Source: JANLYC01 sp963815445 (GTDB lineage Bacteria; Actinomycetota; Actinomycetes; Propionibacteriales; Nocardioidaceae). Taken from it: DNA of 64,000 nt. Position 1 is the stretch's first letter; every line of letters begins with the position of its first letter. The translations under genes were made by a program, and so were the position numbers. Below the pieces are notes generated by a model. That model was not told the DNA's origin. It worked only from the letters and a program-made list of their open reading frames with translations, and did not search any database. Below, piece by piece: positions 26,318 through 36,031 of this stretch. The stretch covers positions 1-64,000 of the forward strand of contig CAWFGV010000009.1 in assembly GCA_963815445.1 (NCBI GenBank), given 5' to 3'.

Positions 26318-27235
26318 ATGAGCGATGCTGGAGGTATGCAGACGCAGCCAGCGAGCGCCGTGACATCCGCCGCCGATCTCGCCGAGCGCCTCGGGCGCAC
26401 CGGGTACCTGACCGATGACGGCCTGGCCACGATCGGCTTTCTTGCGCTGACGATGCATCGGCCACTGCTGCTCGAAGGTGAGCCCGGTACCGGCAAGACG
26501 GCACTGGCCGAGGCGGTCGCCGAGGCCCTCGACCTCGACCTCATCCGGCTGCAGTGTCACGAGGGCATCGACGCGAGCCAGGCCTTGTACGACTGGGACT
26601 TCGCTCGGCAGATCCTGCACCTGCGTACGGTCGAGGCCACGCACGGCGATGAGGCGGTCGACCAGACCGAGGTGGAGAAGTCGTTGTTCGACGAGCGTTT
26701 CCTGCTCGCGCGGCCGATCCTGCGGGCGTTGCAGGAAAGCCCCGTCGTGCTCCTCATCGACGAGATCGACCGCGCTGACGACGAGTTCGAGGCGTTCCTC
26801 CTCGAAGTGCTGTCGACCAACCAGGTGACGATCCCGGAGTACGGCACGGTGACCGCTGCGACGCCGCCAATCGTGATCCTCACGTCCAACCGGACGCGTG
26901 AGGTCCATGACGCGTTGAAGCGCCGCTGCCTGTACCACTGGGTCGACCATCCCGGTCTGCAGCGCGAAATCGAGATCGTCCGCCGACGGCTGCCCGAGGT
27001 TCCCGCGGCGCTGGCCGAGCAGGTGGCTCGTGCCGCGAGCCGGATTCGTGCCCGCGACGACCTCGTCAAGCCGCCGGGTGTCGCCGAGACCCTCGATTGG
27101 GCGCGCGCCCTGCACACCCTCGGATGCAGCGACCTCGATCTCGAGACCGCGGCGACGACGCTGGGCGCCGTGGTGAAGTACCGAGAGGACTCCGAACGGG
27201 TGCGCGCGGCGCTCGAGAACATCCTCACGACATGA
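26318..27235 (+). CDS. MoxR family AAA+ ATPase (CoxD-like)
   Basis: 305 residues. Walker A is LEGEPGTGKTALAEAV near residue 51, Walker B VVLLIDEIDRAD, and sensor 1 lies in VILTSNRTREVHDALKRRC. MoxR proteins act as chaperone-like ATPases with VWA partners; CoxD assists maturation of the CoxL Mo-Cu site. Its neighbour is a CoxE-type VWA protein, whose ATG overlaps this stop as ATGA. ATG 26318 has GGGGAG about 9 nt upstream and is preferred over GTG 26294. Confidence 0.92.
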   Translation: MSDAGGMQTQPASAVTSAADLAERLGRTGYLTDDGLATIGFLALTMHRPLLLEGEPGTGKTALAEAVAEALDLDLIRLQCHEGIDASQALYDWDFARQILHLRTVEATHGDEAVDQTEVEKSLFDERFLLARPILRALQESPVVLLIDEIDRADDEFEAFLLEVLSTNQVTIPEYGTVTAATPPIVILTSNRTREVHDALKRRCLYHWVDHPGLQREIEIVRRRLPEVPAALAEQVARAASRIRARDDLVKPPGVAETLDWARALHTLGCSDLDLETAATTLGAVVKYREDSERVRAALENILTT

Positions 27236-28392
27236 CGCCCGACACTGTTCACGTGCATGAGCAACCGGTGCCTTTCGAGCCGGCGCCTGTCGAGGTTCAG
27301 CACGACGCTGAAGAGGTCCTGGCTGCCTTTGCGACCGCCCTCCGCTCGGCCGGGGTACCGGTCACGATGGACCGCACCCAGTCCTTCCTGACGGCCGCGG
27401 CGACGGTCGGCGTGGATGACCAGACCGGCGTGTACTGGGCCGGCCGGTCGACGCTCTGCGGGTGTCTGGACGACCTCGAGCGCTACGACCAGCTGTTTCT
27501 GGCGTGGTTCGGCGGTCACGGGCTGCGCGGCGGCAAGCCGCGCGAGTCGTCGCGGCGGGTCGAGCAGGCTGACCTCGGCGATGACGGCGCTGGTGAAGAC
27601 GGTGACAGTGAGACGATCCTCCGCGCTGCGGCCAGCAGCACGGAGGTGCTTCGTCACCGCGATGTGGCCGAGATGACGGCAGCCGAGCGGGCCGAGCTGA
27701 GCCGGCTGTTCGCGACCTTGCGTCCGGTCGCCCCCCGACGGTCGTCACCCCGACGGCGTCCGGTCCGCCGCGGCGAGATCGATGCTCGTCGGACGCTGCG
27801 TGAAGAGTTGCGACACGGCGGCGAGCCGGCCCGGCTCCGGCACCGAGGCCGCAGTACCCGTCCGCGTCGGGTCGTCATCCTGGTCGACGTCTCGGGGTCC
27901 ATGGGCCCGTATGCCGACAGCCTGCTGCGGTGGGCGCACGTCGTGACCGCCGTGAACCGGGCGCGCACCGAAGTGTTCACGATCGGAACACGCCTGACGC
28001 GCGTCACCCGTGCCATGCGGCTGCGAGATGGCGACCGGGCGCTCGAGGCCGCCGGTCATGCCGTGCCCGACTGGTCAGGCGGCACGCGGCTGGGGGAGTC
28101 CCTGCAGGCGTTCCTCGACCGATGGGGGCAGCGCGGCGTGGCCCGCGGCGCGGTGGTGGTCATTCTCAGCGACGGCTGGGAGCGCGGTGACAGTGTCCAC
28201 CTCGGTGAGCAGATGCGGCGCGTGCACCGGCTCGCGCACCGGGTGGTCTGGGTCAACCCGCACCAGGGCAAGGCGGGGTACGCGCCGGTGCAGGGGGGAA
28301 TCGTGGCAGCCCTTCCGTTCGTTGACTCGTTCATCGCCGGCCACAGCATGGCGACGTTCGAGCGGGCACTGGAGGTGATCGCGGATGCGTGA
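27232..28392 (+). CDS. coxE: VWA domain-containing CoxE-like protein
   Basis: 386 residues, VWA_CoxE family. An N-terminal helical region (LAAFATALRSAGVPVTMDRT) is followed by an Arg-rich linker (RRSSPRRRPVRRGE). The VWA domain shows the MIDAS VILVDVSGSM near residue 220 and DWSGGTRLGESL. With MoxR it forms the maturation pair for CO-dehydrogenase-type enzymes. The XdhC gene overlaps its 3' end by 8 nt, so all three are one operon. Confidence 0.9.
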   Translation: MTPDTVHVHEQPVPFEPAPVEVQHDAEEVLAAFATALRSAGVPVTMDRTQSFLTAAATVGVDDQTGVYWAGRSTLCGCLDDLERYDQLFLAWFGGHGLRGGKPRESSRRVEQADLGDDGAGEDGDSETILRAAASSTEVLRHRDVAEMTAAERAELSRLFATLRPVAPRRSSPRRRPVRRGEIDARRTLREELRHGGEPARLRHRGRSTRPRRVVILVDVSGSMGPYADSLLRWAHVVTAVNRARTEVFTIGTRLTRVTRAMRLRDGDRALEAAGHAVPDWSGGTRLGESLQAFLDRWGQRGVARGAVVVILSDGWERGDSVHLGEQMRRVHRLAHRVVWVNPHQGKAGYAPVQGGIVAALPFVDSFIAGHSMATFERALEVIADA

Positions 28393-29521
28393 CGTCCTGG
28401 AGCAGCTGCTGCCGTGGTGGCGCGACGGCAGGTCCGTCGGCGTGGGGACCGTGATCGCGACGTTCCAGTCGGCCCCTCGGGCGCCGGGCGCGGCCATGTT
28501 GGTCGGCCCGGACGGTGAGGCGGTGGGATCGGTGTCCGGCGGCTGCGTCGAGGGAGCCGTGTACGAGCTCGCGGAGCAGGTGCTGGCGGACCGTGTGCCG
28601 GTACTCCAGCGCTACGGGGTCAGCGACGACGACGCCTTTGCGGTCGGCCTCACGTGTGGCGGGATCCTCGATGTCTTCGTGGAGGTGGTCGACCAGCAGA
28701 CCTTCCCCGAGCTCGGCCGGATCGCCGCGGACATCGAGACGGGCCAACCGGTCGCCATCGCCACGGTGGTCGCGCACGACGACCCGGCGTGGCTCGGACG
28801 ACGGTTGGTGATCCGTCCGGAAGGACACCCCGACGCCGTTCAGGGCACGCTCGGTTCGAGTCGAGCGGACGACGCCGTGCTGGCCGATGCGCGGGGCCTG
28901 CTCGCCGTCGGCCGCAACGAGACCTTGCACTACGGGCCGGACGGCCAGCGCCGCGGCGAAGGGATGTCGGTCTTCGTCTCGTCGTACGCCCCGAAGCCGC
29001 GCATGCTCGTCTTCGGCGCGATCGACTTCGCGGCGGCGGTGGCACGGGTGGGGTCCTTCCTCGGGTACCACGTGACGGTCTGCGACGCGCGCCCGGTCTT
29101 TGCGACCGCCACGCGCTTCCCCGAGGCGGACGAGGTGGTCGTGAAGTGGCCGCACAAGTATCTGACCGAAGAGGTCGAGGCCGGCCGCATCGACCCGCGC
29201 ACGGTGCTCTGCGTGTTGACCCATGACCCGAAGTTCGACGTCCCCGTGCTGGAGGTGGCGTTGCGCCTGCCCGAGGTCGCCTACATCGGAGCGATGGGCT
29301 CTCGGCGTACCCACGACGACCGGCTCAAGCGGCTCGAGGAGGCGGGTCTCACGCCGCTCGAGATCGGGCGGCTGTCGAGCCCGATCGGTCTCGACCTGGG
29401 CGCCCGCACCCCCGAGGAGACGGCGATCAGCATCGCGGCCGAGATCATCGCGTTGCAGTGGGGCGGCAAGGGAGAACGGCTCATGGAGGTCGACGGCCCC
29501 ATCCACCACCCCGGCTCCTGA
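28385..29521 (+). CDS. XdhC/CoxF family protein
   Basis: 378 residues. The N-terminal XdhC_CoxI domain shows TFQSAPRAPGAAMLVGPDGE and VSGGCVEGAVYELA. The C-terminal XdhC_C Rossmann domain shows LVFGAIDFAAAVARVGSFLG, then VLTHDPKFDVPVLEVAL and YIGAMGSRRTHDDRLKRL. XdhC binds and protects the molybdenum cofactor during sulfuration before insertion into XDH-family enzymes. It is the last gene of the accessory operon. The structural genes resume 2.7 kb downstream. Confidence 0.92.
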   Translation: MRDVLEQLLPWWRDGRSVGVGTVIATFQSAPRAPGAAMLVGPDGEAVGSVSGGCVEGAVYELAEQVLADRVPVLQRYGVSDDDAFAVGLTCGGILDVFVEVVDQQTFPELGRIAADIETGQPVAIATVVAHDDPAWLGRRLVIRPEGHPDAVQGTLGSSRADDAVLADARGLLAVGRNETLHYGPDGQRRGEGMSVFVSSYAPKPRMLVFGAIDFAAAVARVGSFLGYHVTVCDARPVFATATRFPEADEVVVKWPHKYLTEEVEAGRIDPRTVLCVLTHDPKFDVPVLEVALRLPEVAYIGAMGSRRTHDDRLKRLEEAGLTPLEIGRLSSPIGLDLGARTPEETAISIAAEIIALQWGGKGERLMEVDGPIHHPGS

Positions 29522-29704
29522 GTCAGGACCGCGCGTCCCGCTGCTCGAGCCTTCCCGGTGCCTGAGAGTGTCGAGATCGCGCGGGACCCGGCTCACCAAC
29601 TGCAAGGGTGTGCAGGTGTGCGGCCGTGAGGAGCCGTACGACTCCAAATTCGACGCGTTCGACTGGCTCATGCTGCACCAGCTACGCCAGCGGGCAGGGT
29701 CCGG
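29522..29704. other. Gap after XdhC with a possible coding remnant
   Basis: 183 bp without a gene. A short frame near 29570-29700 reads protein-like residues such as NCKGVQVCGREEPYDSKF but has no good start and runs into the 3' end of the opposite gene. It may be a fragment of a lost gene. I do not recognise the family. Confidence 0.3.
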
Positions 29705-30268
29705 TCAGGATCGACGCGCGCGGAGACGGTCGAACGCCTTGGGCAAGGTGAGTGCGACAAGCTCGGTCGCGATGGTCCGCGCGCACGTCTCCGGATCGGT
29801 GGTGGTCGTGTCGACCACGATGTCGTTGTCGTCCTGGGCGTGCACCTGCGACTGCGCCCGTGCCAGCCCGACTGGGCGGTCCCCTCGGGCACGCTCCCTC
29901 CTGGTGAGCTCGTCAGAAGAGCAATGCACGTCGACGAGGGTGACGTCGCAGCCATCGAGGACGTCGAGAAGGTCTGCCAGTCGCCAGGGCTCGCTGAGCG
30001 GGTAGTCCATGATGACGTCGTTCCCGACGGATGCCAGCGCTGCCACCGCTCGGTGGTAGCCGAGTCGCGTCCTGCGAAGTATGGCGTCGAGGCCGACATC
30101 GTTCAGCGCACGGGTGTGGTGGGTAGCACGCATGGCACCCAGGGAGTCGATCGGGAAGAAGAACCAGGGGCCGGCCAGCAGGCCTTGGAGCGCGCGACCG
30201 ATACTGCTCTTTCCCGAGCTCGAGGCTCCATTCAACAAGATGACCCGGCCGCGGGGTTCTGCATGCAC
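29705..30268 (-). CDS. Chloramphenicol-phosphotransferase-like P-loop kinase
   Basis: 187 residues. Walker A is ILLNGASSSGKSSIGRALQ near residues 10-28, the CPT-family form (NGxSSxGKSS). FFFPIDSLGAM supplies the acidic region and VTLVDVHCSSDELTRRERARGDRPVG the lid with its Arg/Asp pattern. CPT phosphorylates the C3 hydroxyl of chloramphenicol; most homologues have unknown substrates. A TAGATT box 7 nt before GTG 30268 suggests a leaderless start. The gene lies opposite to, and inside, the CO-dehydrogenase-like cluster and looks like an insertion with the HNH gene. Confidence 0.8.
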   Translation of the reverse strand: MHAEPRGRVILLNGASSSGKSSIGRALQGLLAGPWFFFPIDSLGAMRATHHTRALNDVGLDAILRRTRLGYHRAVAALASVGNDVIMDYPLSEPWRLADLLDVLDGCDVTLVDVHCSSDELTRRERARGDRPVGLARAQSQVHAQDDNDIVVDTTTTDPETCARTIATELVALTLPKAFDRLRARRS

Positions 30269-30453
30269 GGCGCACAATCTACCGACCACGGCCGTCGGTA
30301 TGACGGGACAAGGTCCCCATGAGAATGAGACACATCCACGAACAGCAGGATGGGAGCTTGTGCACTTATCCGGATGGATGGGGTCCGCACAACCTCCCAT
30401 TCGACGGTGCGCGCGGGTAACTCGCTGATCGGGCTTGTGGAGGCCGGGGGGTC

Positions 30454-31866
30454 TCAGGCAGCCGGCAGCGGCTGACGGACCAACAGTGCCGGGAGTGCTG
30501 GGTGGGTGCCGGTGTGGTCGACGAGGTGATAGCGGCCGTGGGGGCTGCGCCACACGAAGATGCCGGTGAAGGGTTGGGCGACCTGCCATCGGCCGTGGGT
30601 CTTGATGCGGTGGTGGGTCCGGGTCAGGGGGCCGAGGTTGTCGACCGCGGTCTGGCCCGGTGGTCCACCGTTGTCGGGGGAGACGTAGGGGGTGGTGTGG
30701 TCGAGGTCGCCGGTGCGTCGGGTGGAAGTGGCGTAGGGGAAGCAGTCGACGGGGGTGCGTAGGTGGACGGCGTCGCGGATCCGGTCGGGGATCTCATAGG
30801 CGTCCACGGGGATCTGCTGGTTGAGGTCGATGACGGGTTTCACGACAACGTTCGCATGGCCAAGCCAGCTGTGGACTCGGTCCAGGGTGACGGGTCCGAC
30901 CTGTTCGACCCGCGCCACCCCGGTGCCGGTGACCAGCGCCTGGTCGGTGAGGTGGACGTACAAGGTGACGTCGGGCCTGGGTGTCGACCTGCTTCGTCCG
31001 ACCTGCCCGGGCCTTCGGCGCGTCGTCCAGGGCAGTCGGGTCGGCCGGGTCGGACAGATCCGTCAGATCGGTTGGGTGGTGGGTGGCGGTGCTGGCTGCT
31101 TGAGCGACGTCGGCGAACAGGTCCAGGGCGGCTTGCGGGCGGGCCAGGACTCCGATGGCGGCGGCCCGGCGGGCGTCTTTGGACCGGTGGTCGCCGAGGA
31201 GTCCGAGCCCGTGGGCGGTGCGGTCCACCGTCGCGTCGAACCAGATCGCGTCTGCGGCTTCGGCCTGGATGAACAGCTTCTTGGTGCCGTGCTCGGACGA
31301 CGGGCTCAACCACACCCCCAACGATCCCTGTGCCTGTGCGTCGGCTTCAGCGGCGGCGTCCGGGTCGCACGCGAGCCAGGTCGCGGTGATGATCGCCTCG
31401 ATCCGTCCCCACGACAGGGAGTGGGCATATTTGGCGATCCGTCGGTCCACCACCGCCACGGTGGCTTCGCTCAGGTGGCGGGTGGCGTCGGCGGTCTTGC
31501 GGCCGATCCACGGCTTGACCTCACCCGCACAGACCCGTCGCCCACAACTGTGGGAGCCGGTGGCGCAGGTCCAACGCGTCCGCGACGAGCCGTTCCGCGG
31601 CGTGGGTGGAGGTGGCGAGCACGACGCCGAGCTCGGCCGGTGCGAACTCCGCCACGCCCGGGGTGCCGGCGCCACCGAAGCGGACCAGCTGCTCACTGCC
31701 GGGCAGCAGCGGGCTCGGTGGCCCGGGCGAGCTCACTGTGCAGGTCGGCCCAGTGCGCGGCGGTCTGCAACAACCTGACCTCGGCCTGTTCGACGACAGC
31801 GCGGGCTTGTTCGGCGGCGGCCAGGGTGGCCAGCTCGTCGAGTGCGCTGAGGTCGGTGTCGAACAT
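30454..31866 (-). pseudogene. DUF222/HNH endonuclease (13E12-repeat family), multiply frameshifted
   Basis: The protein is spread over several minus-strand frames. MFDTDLSALDELATL begins at 31866 and stops at 31693. The next frame carries SEQLVRFGGAGTPGVAEFAP to a stop at 31521, the next VKPWIGRKTADATRHLSEAT to about 31000, and the last VHLTDQALVTGTGVARVEQV with DLDHTTPYVSPDNGG and THHRIKTHGRWQV to the stop at 30454. At least three indels are needed, so it is a decayed gene or heavily mis-sequenced. The family combines a DUF222 helical region with a C-terminal HNH nuclease and is repeated in actinobacterial genomes. A related but diverged copy lies at 51187-52569. It interrupts the CO-dehydrogenase-like cluster. 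Confidence 0.82.
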
Positions 31867-32202
31867 GTGTTCGATTCTACCTGCCGTGTCCGACAGCCGC
31901 CAGACCGTTTCGCGTTGTCCACAAGGGTTTTTTGCGTGTCGGCACGGTCGACCGCGGGAGCAGCCGGTCGGCGGCGGAGGCTCCTGGCTCGGAGCGCCGA
32001 CGCGTCGAAGCACCCGCTCGCGGCCGACGTCTCGCTCGGCTCGGCGCTCAGACTGATTCAAGTCCCCCGGAGGGTTGTCCCAGCGGCAAAAAAGAAGTCT
32101 GATGGGAGAAGACCCAACATCCGACCAGTGCAACGGTCGTGCCAGGCCGACTTCACCCATCGTCTGAGCAAACGACCGTGCTGAGGTGAGAGGCGCAGAC
32201 GC
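31867..32202. other. 336-bp intergenic region with DnaA-box-like site, upstream of coxS
   Basis: TTGTCCACA at 31915-31923, within GTTGTCCACAAGGG, matches the high-GC actinobacterial DnaA box. It lies 49 bp upstream of the HNH pseudogene start. A short T-run (31928-31933) follows. The remaining part is GC-rich with several CGGC repeats and must hold the coxS promoter, but I cannot define it. GAGAGG about 9 nt before the ATG at 32203 is the likely ribosome-binding site. Confidence 0.5.
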
Positions 32203-32667
32203 ATGGCCAAGATCAACGTCAAGGTCGACGGAGTCGCGTATTCCGACGACGTCGAGCCCCGCACGCTCCTGGTGCAGTACCTGCGCGAGCAGCTCGGAAA
32301 GACCGGCACGGTGGTCGGTTGCGACACCAGCAACTGCGGCGCCTGCACCGTCCATCTCGACGGCAGCAGCGTGAAGTCGTGCACGATGCTCGCCGTCCAG
32401 GCTGACGGCCACGAAGTCACCACCATCGAGGGACTCGCCACGAACGGTGAGCTGCATCCGATGCAACGGGCCTTCCACGAGAATCACGCTCTGCAGTGCG
32501 GATACTGCACCCCGGGCATGATCATGCAGAGCATCGCCTTGCTGGAGGCCAACCCGAACCCGGATGAGGCGGAAGTGCGTGACGGCCTCGAGGGCAACCT
32601 GTGCCGGTGCACGGGATACCAGAACATTGTCAAGGCCGTGCTGGCCGCGTCGAAGGCAGGTGCCTGA
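32203..32667 (+). CDS. coxS: CO-dehydrogenase-like small subunit, [2Fe-2S] protein (CoxS)
   Basis: 154 residues. The plant-type ferredoxin cluster ligands are Cys40, Cys45, Cys48 and Cys60. The second [2Fe-2S] domain has Cys99, Cys102 (CGYC), Cys134 and Cys136 (CRC). This is the XDH/CODH small-subunit layout, passing electrons from the molybdenum site to FAD. Its stop overlaps the CoxL start as TGATG. It begins the structural half of the cluster. Confidence 0.95.
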   Translation: MAKINVKVDGVAYSDDVEPRTLLVQYLREQLGKTGTVVGCDTSNCGACTVHLDGSSVKSCTMLAVQADGHEVTTIEGLATNGELHPMQRAFHENHALQCGYCTPGMIMQSIALLEANPNPDEAEVRDGLEGNLCRCTGYQNIVKAVLAASKAGA

Positions 32668-35141
32668 TGACCGTGACCGAGGCACGTCCCGCCGGCGGCG
32701 AGGTCGGACGCGCGCGCAACCGCAAGGAGGACGGGCGCCTGATCACCGGTCGGACCCGATGGACCGACAACATCACCGTGCCAGGTCTGCAGCACATCGC
32801 CATGGTGCGCAGCCCCTTCGCGCGAGCCCGGATCACGTCCATCGACACCAGTGCAGCCAAGGCCGCTCCCGGAGTCATCGCGGTCATCACCGGTGCCGAC
32901 ATCGTCGATGAGCAAGGGGCGAGCATGCCCTGTGCCTGGCCGATCACGGCCGACCAGAAGGCGCCGCCGCACCCCGCGATGGCCGTGGAGAGGGTGAACT
33001 TTGCGGGCGAGATCGTTGCCTGCGTCGTGGCCCGCTCCGCCGCAGCCGCGCGAGACGCGATGGAGCTCGTCGACGTCGAGTACGACGACGAGACCCCCGT
33101 CCTCGACATGGCCTCAGCCGCTGAGGACACCGCGCTCACCCACCCCGACCTCGGGACCAACGTCTCGGCGACCTGGGTCTACGACTCGGCCGAGGCCGGT
33201 TCCGGGACCAACGTCGATGACGAGATCGCCAAGGCCCGCGAGAACGGGATCGTGATCGAACGCACGTTCCGGCAGCAGCGATTGATTCCGGCGTTCATGG
33301 AGCCACGGTCGATCGTCGTGGACCCGACCGGTGAGCAGATCGTCATGTGGTCCTCGACCCAGATCCCGCACATCCTGCGGCTGATGCTGGCCCTCACCTG
33401 CAACATCCCCGAGTCGAAGCTCCGCGTGATCGCACCCGACGTCGGCGGCGGCTTCGGGGGCAAGCTCCAGGTGACGCCTGAGGAGGCCATCACGCTCGTG
33501 GTCGCCAACCGGCTGGGCAAGCCGTGCAAGTACACCGAGACCCGCAGCGAGTCGATCATGGCCGGGCACCACGGCCGGGACCAGATCCAGACACTCACCT
33601 TGTCGGCGACCAAGGACGGCGTCGTCACCGGGTTCAAGGCCGACATCCTGGCTGACATGGGTGCCTACCTCGGTCTGGTGACACCGGGGATCCCGATCCT
33701 CGGTGCCTTCATGTTCAACGGCATCTACAAGTTCGACGCCTACCGCTTCACCTGTCGCAACATCTTCACCAACAAGAACTGGACCGATGCCTACCGGGGT
33801 GCCGGTCGTCCGGAGGCAACGTTCGCGGTCGAGCGGATGATGACGGAGCTGGCTGTTGAGCTCGGGGTGGACCCCGTCGAGATCCGGCGCAAGAACTGGA
33901 TCCAGCACGACGAGTTCCCGTTCGGGACGGTTGCCGGCATGGAGTACGACTCGGGCAACTACGAAGCGGCCACCGACAAGGCGCTGGAGCTGTTCGGCTA
34001 TGACGCGCTGCGTGCCGAACAGCAGAAGCGACGCGAAGACGGCGACCCGGTCCAGCTCGGCATCGGTGTCTCGACGTTCACCGAGATGTGCGGGCTCGCG
34101 CCGTCGCGCGTCCTCGGTGCGTTGTCCTACGCAGCCGGTGGCTGGGAACACGCCGCCGTGCGGATGCTCGCCAGCGGCAAGGTCGAGGTCGTCACCGGCA
34201 CCAGCCCGCACGGTCAGAGTCACGAGACCGCCTGGAGCCAGATCGTGGCTGACCGACTCGGTATCCCGTTCGACGACATCGAGATCCTGCACGGCGATAC
34301 CCAGGTCTCGCCACGGGGACTCGACACCTACGGGTCCCGGTCCCTCGTCGTCGGGGGTATGGCGATCGTGGCGGCCGCTGACAAGGTGATCGAGAAGGCG
34401 AAGCCGATAGCGGCTCACCTGCTCGAAGCCAACGTCGACGACCTCGAGTTCAAGGACGGCTCCTTCACTGTCAAGGGAACCGGCGCCAGCAAGGGGCTGG
34501 CCGACATCGCGTTCGCTGTGTTCTCGGCGCATGACATGCCGGACGGCATCGAGCCATCGTTGGACGCCGACGCGACGTACGACCCGGCCAACTTCTCGTT
34601 CCCGCACGGCACTCACCTGTGTGCGGTCGAGGTCGACACCGAGACCGGCGCCGTGCAGATCCGCAACTACACCTGCGTTGACGACGTCGGCAAGGTCGTC
34701 AACCCACTCGTGGTCGAAGGGCAGATCCACGGCGGTGTCGCGCAGGGCATCGCCCAGGCGTTGTACGAGGAAGCGCTGTATGACGATTCCGGCACGCTGG
34801 TGACCGGCTCTTTCGTCGACTACCTCGTACCGAGCGCGCCAGACCTACCTTCGCTCACGACCTCCCGCAACGAGACGCCTGCCACCGGCAACGCGCTCGG
34901 TGTCAAAGGCGTCGGGGAGGCAGGCGCGATTGCCTCGACGCCGGCCGTGGTCAACGCGGTGATCGACGCCGTGCGACACCTCGGGGTGAACGACATCGAG
35001 ATGCCGTGCTCACCGCACCGGGTCTGGACCGCCCTTCAGCACGCCTCCTCGGGGGCTGCGACGCCGACCGACAACCCAACCGTCAACGACGGAGCACTGC
35101 CGTCGCACAACGCGGCGACCTCTGAAGGGGGAGCGTCATGA
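32667..35141 (+). CDS. coxL: CO-dehydrogenase-like large subunit, form II molybdenum hydroxylase (CoxL)
   Basis: 824 residues. The cofactor-binding sequence VGGGFGGKLQ and the catalytic Glu in GVKGVGEAGA are present. The active-site loop is AYRGAGR at residues 375-381. That is the form II signature; proven CO oxidisers (form I) carry AYxCSFR with a Mo-Cu site. Form II enzymes are mostly of unknown substrate and may oxidise aldehydes or heterocycles. The C-terminus has an extra low-complexity tail (TPTDNPTVNDGAL). The start at 32667 is set by coupling to CoxS. It works as an LMS heterotrimer dimer with the neighbours. Confidence 0.94.
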   Translation: MTVTEARPAGGEVGRARNRKEDGRLITGRTRWTDNITVPGLQHIAMVRSPFARARITSIDTSAAKAAPGVIAVITGADIVDEQGASMPCAWPITADQKAPPHPAMAVERVNFAGEIVACVVARSAAAARDAMELVDVEYDDETPVLDMASAAEDTALTHPDLGTNVSATWVYDSAEAGSGTNVDDEIAKARENGIVIERTFRQQRLIPAFMEPRSIVVDPTGEQIVMWSSTQIPHILRLMLALTCNIPESKLRVIAPDVGGGFGGKLQVTPEEAITLVVANRLGKPCKYTETRSESIMAGHHGRDQIQTLTLSATKDGVVTGFKADILADMGAYLGLVTPGIPILGAFMFNGIYKFDAYRFTCRNIFTNKNWTDAYRGAGRPEATFAVERMMTELAVELGVDPVEIRRKNWIQHDEFPFGTVAGMEYDSGNYEAATDKALELFGYDALRAEQQKRREDGDPVQLGIGVSTFTEMCGLAPSRVLGALSYAAGGWEHAAVRMLASGKVEVVTGTSPHGQSHETAWSQIVADRLGIPFDDIEILHGDTQVSPRGLDTYGSRSLVVGGMAIVAAADKVIEKAKPIAAHLLEANVDDLEFKDGSFTVKGTGASKGLADIAFAVFSAHDMPDGIEPSLDADATYDPANFSFPHGTHLCAVEVDTETGAVQIRNYTCVDDVGKVVNPLVVEGQIHGGVAQGIAQALYEEALYDDSGTLVTGSFVDYLVPSAPDLPSLTTSRNETPATGNALGVKGVGEAGAIASTPAVVNAVIDAVRHLGVNDIEMPCSPHRVWTALQHASSGAATPTDNPTVNDGALPSHNAATSEGGAS

Positions 35142-35992
35142 TTCCGGCTGAGTTCGACTACACCGCGCCCGAGACGCTGGGCGGGATCTTCTCGGCGCTC
35201 GGCAGCGATGCCGACGAGATCAAGGTGCTCGCCGGTGGCCACAGCCTCATCCCGGTGCTGAAGCTCCGACTGGCAGCGCCCACGTTGTTGGTCGACATCG
35301 GCAAGGTGCCCGAGCTGCACGGGATCAGCGAGGACGGCGACGCGATCGTGATCGGCGCCATGGCCACCCACGACGAAGTCGCCAACCACCCACTGGTGCG
35401 CGATCACGCCTTGGTTCTCGCCAAGGCGGCGGGGACGGTGGCCGATCCACAGGTGCGGCATCGCGGCACGCTCGGTGGCGCGCTCGCCCATGCCGACCCC
35501 GCGGGCGACCTGCCGGCCCCTGTTCTGGCGCTGGACGCCGAGCTGGTCATCGCCAGCGCCGACGGCGAACGAACGGTGGCGGCCGCCGACTTCTTCGAGG
35601 ACCTCTTCACGACTGTGCTGGGCGAGAACGAGATCCTCACGAAGATCCGGATCCCCAAGCACACCGGCTGGGGAGGCCACTACGAGAAGTTCACCCGGGT
35701 CGCTCAGCAGTGGTCGATCGTCGCGGTGGCCGCCGCGGTCCAGTCCGAAGGCGGCCACATCTCGGCCGCCAAGATCGGGTTGACCAACATGGGCTCGACC
35801 GCGTTGCGCGCCACCGCCGTCGAACAGGCACTGGTCGGGCAGCCGGCCTCGGTGGCGGCGGTCAAGGCAGCCTGCGCCCAGGCCGCGGACGGGACCAACC
35901 CGCCGTCGGACACCAACGGTGACGCCGAGTACCGTCGGCACCTTGCGAGCGTCCTGACGGGTCGGGCCGTCCTGGCCGCAGCCGGCACCTGA
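35138..35992 (+). CDS. coxM: CO-dehydrogenase-like FAD-binding medium subunit (CoxM)
   Basis: 284 residues. The FAD-binding motifs of the XDH/CODH medium subunit are LAGGHSLIPVLKLR near residue 31 and GTLGGALAHADPAGDLPA near residue 110. The C-terminal CO_deh_flav_C domain follows (GLTNMGSTALRATAVEQAL). It transfers electrons from the CoxS clusters to an acceptor. Its ATG overlaps the CoxL stop by 4 nt. The gene order S-L-M here differs from the classical M-S-L of form I clusters. Confidence 0.94.
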   Translation: MIPAEFDYTAPETLGGIFSALGSDADEIKVLAGGHSLIPVLKLRLAAPTLLVDIGKVPELHGISEDGDAIVIGAMATHDEVANHPLVRDHALVLAKAAGTVADPQVRHRGTLGGALAHADPAGDLPAPVLALDAELVIASADGERTVAAADFFEDLFTTVLGENEILTKIRIPKHTGWGGHYEKFTRVAQQWSIVAVAAAVQSEGGHISAAKIGLTNMGSTALRATAVEQALVGQPASVAAVKAACAQAADGTNPPSDTNGDAEYRRHLASVLTGRAVLAAAGT

Positions 35993-36031
35993 GCGACGTT
36001 CACTGCCCACCCCGGAAGGGAGCCCACCCCC

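Noticed and set aside
32050..32080. T-arm-like string GATTCAAGTCCCCC suggesting a tRNA 3' end or attachment site
   Set aside because: The flanking bases do not form the T-stem, and no acceptor or anticodon arms are present.
32667..35141. Call as a true aerobic CO dehydrogenase
   Set aside because: The loop is AYRGAGR, not the form I AYxCSFR, so CO oxidation is not supported.
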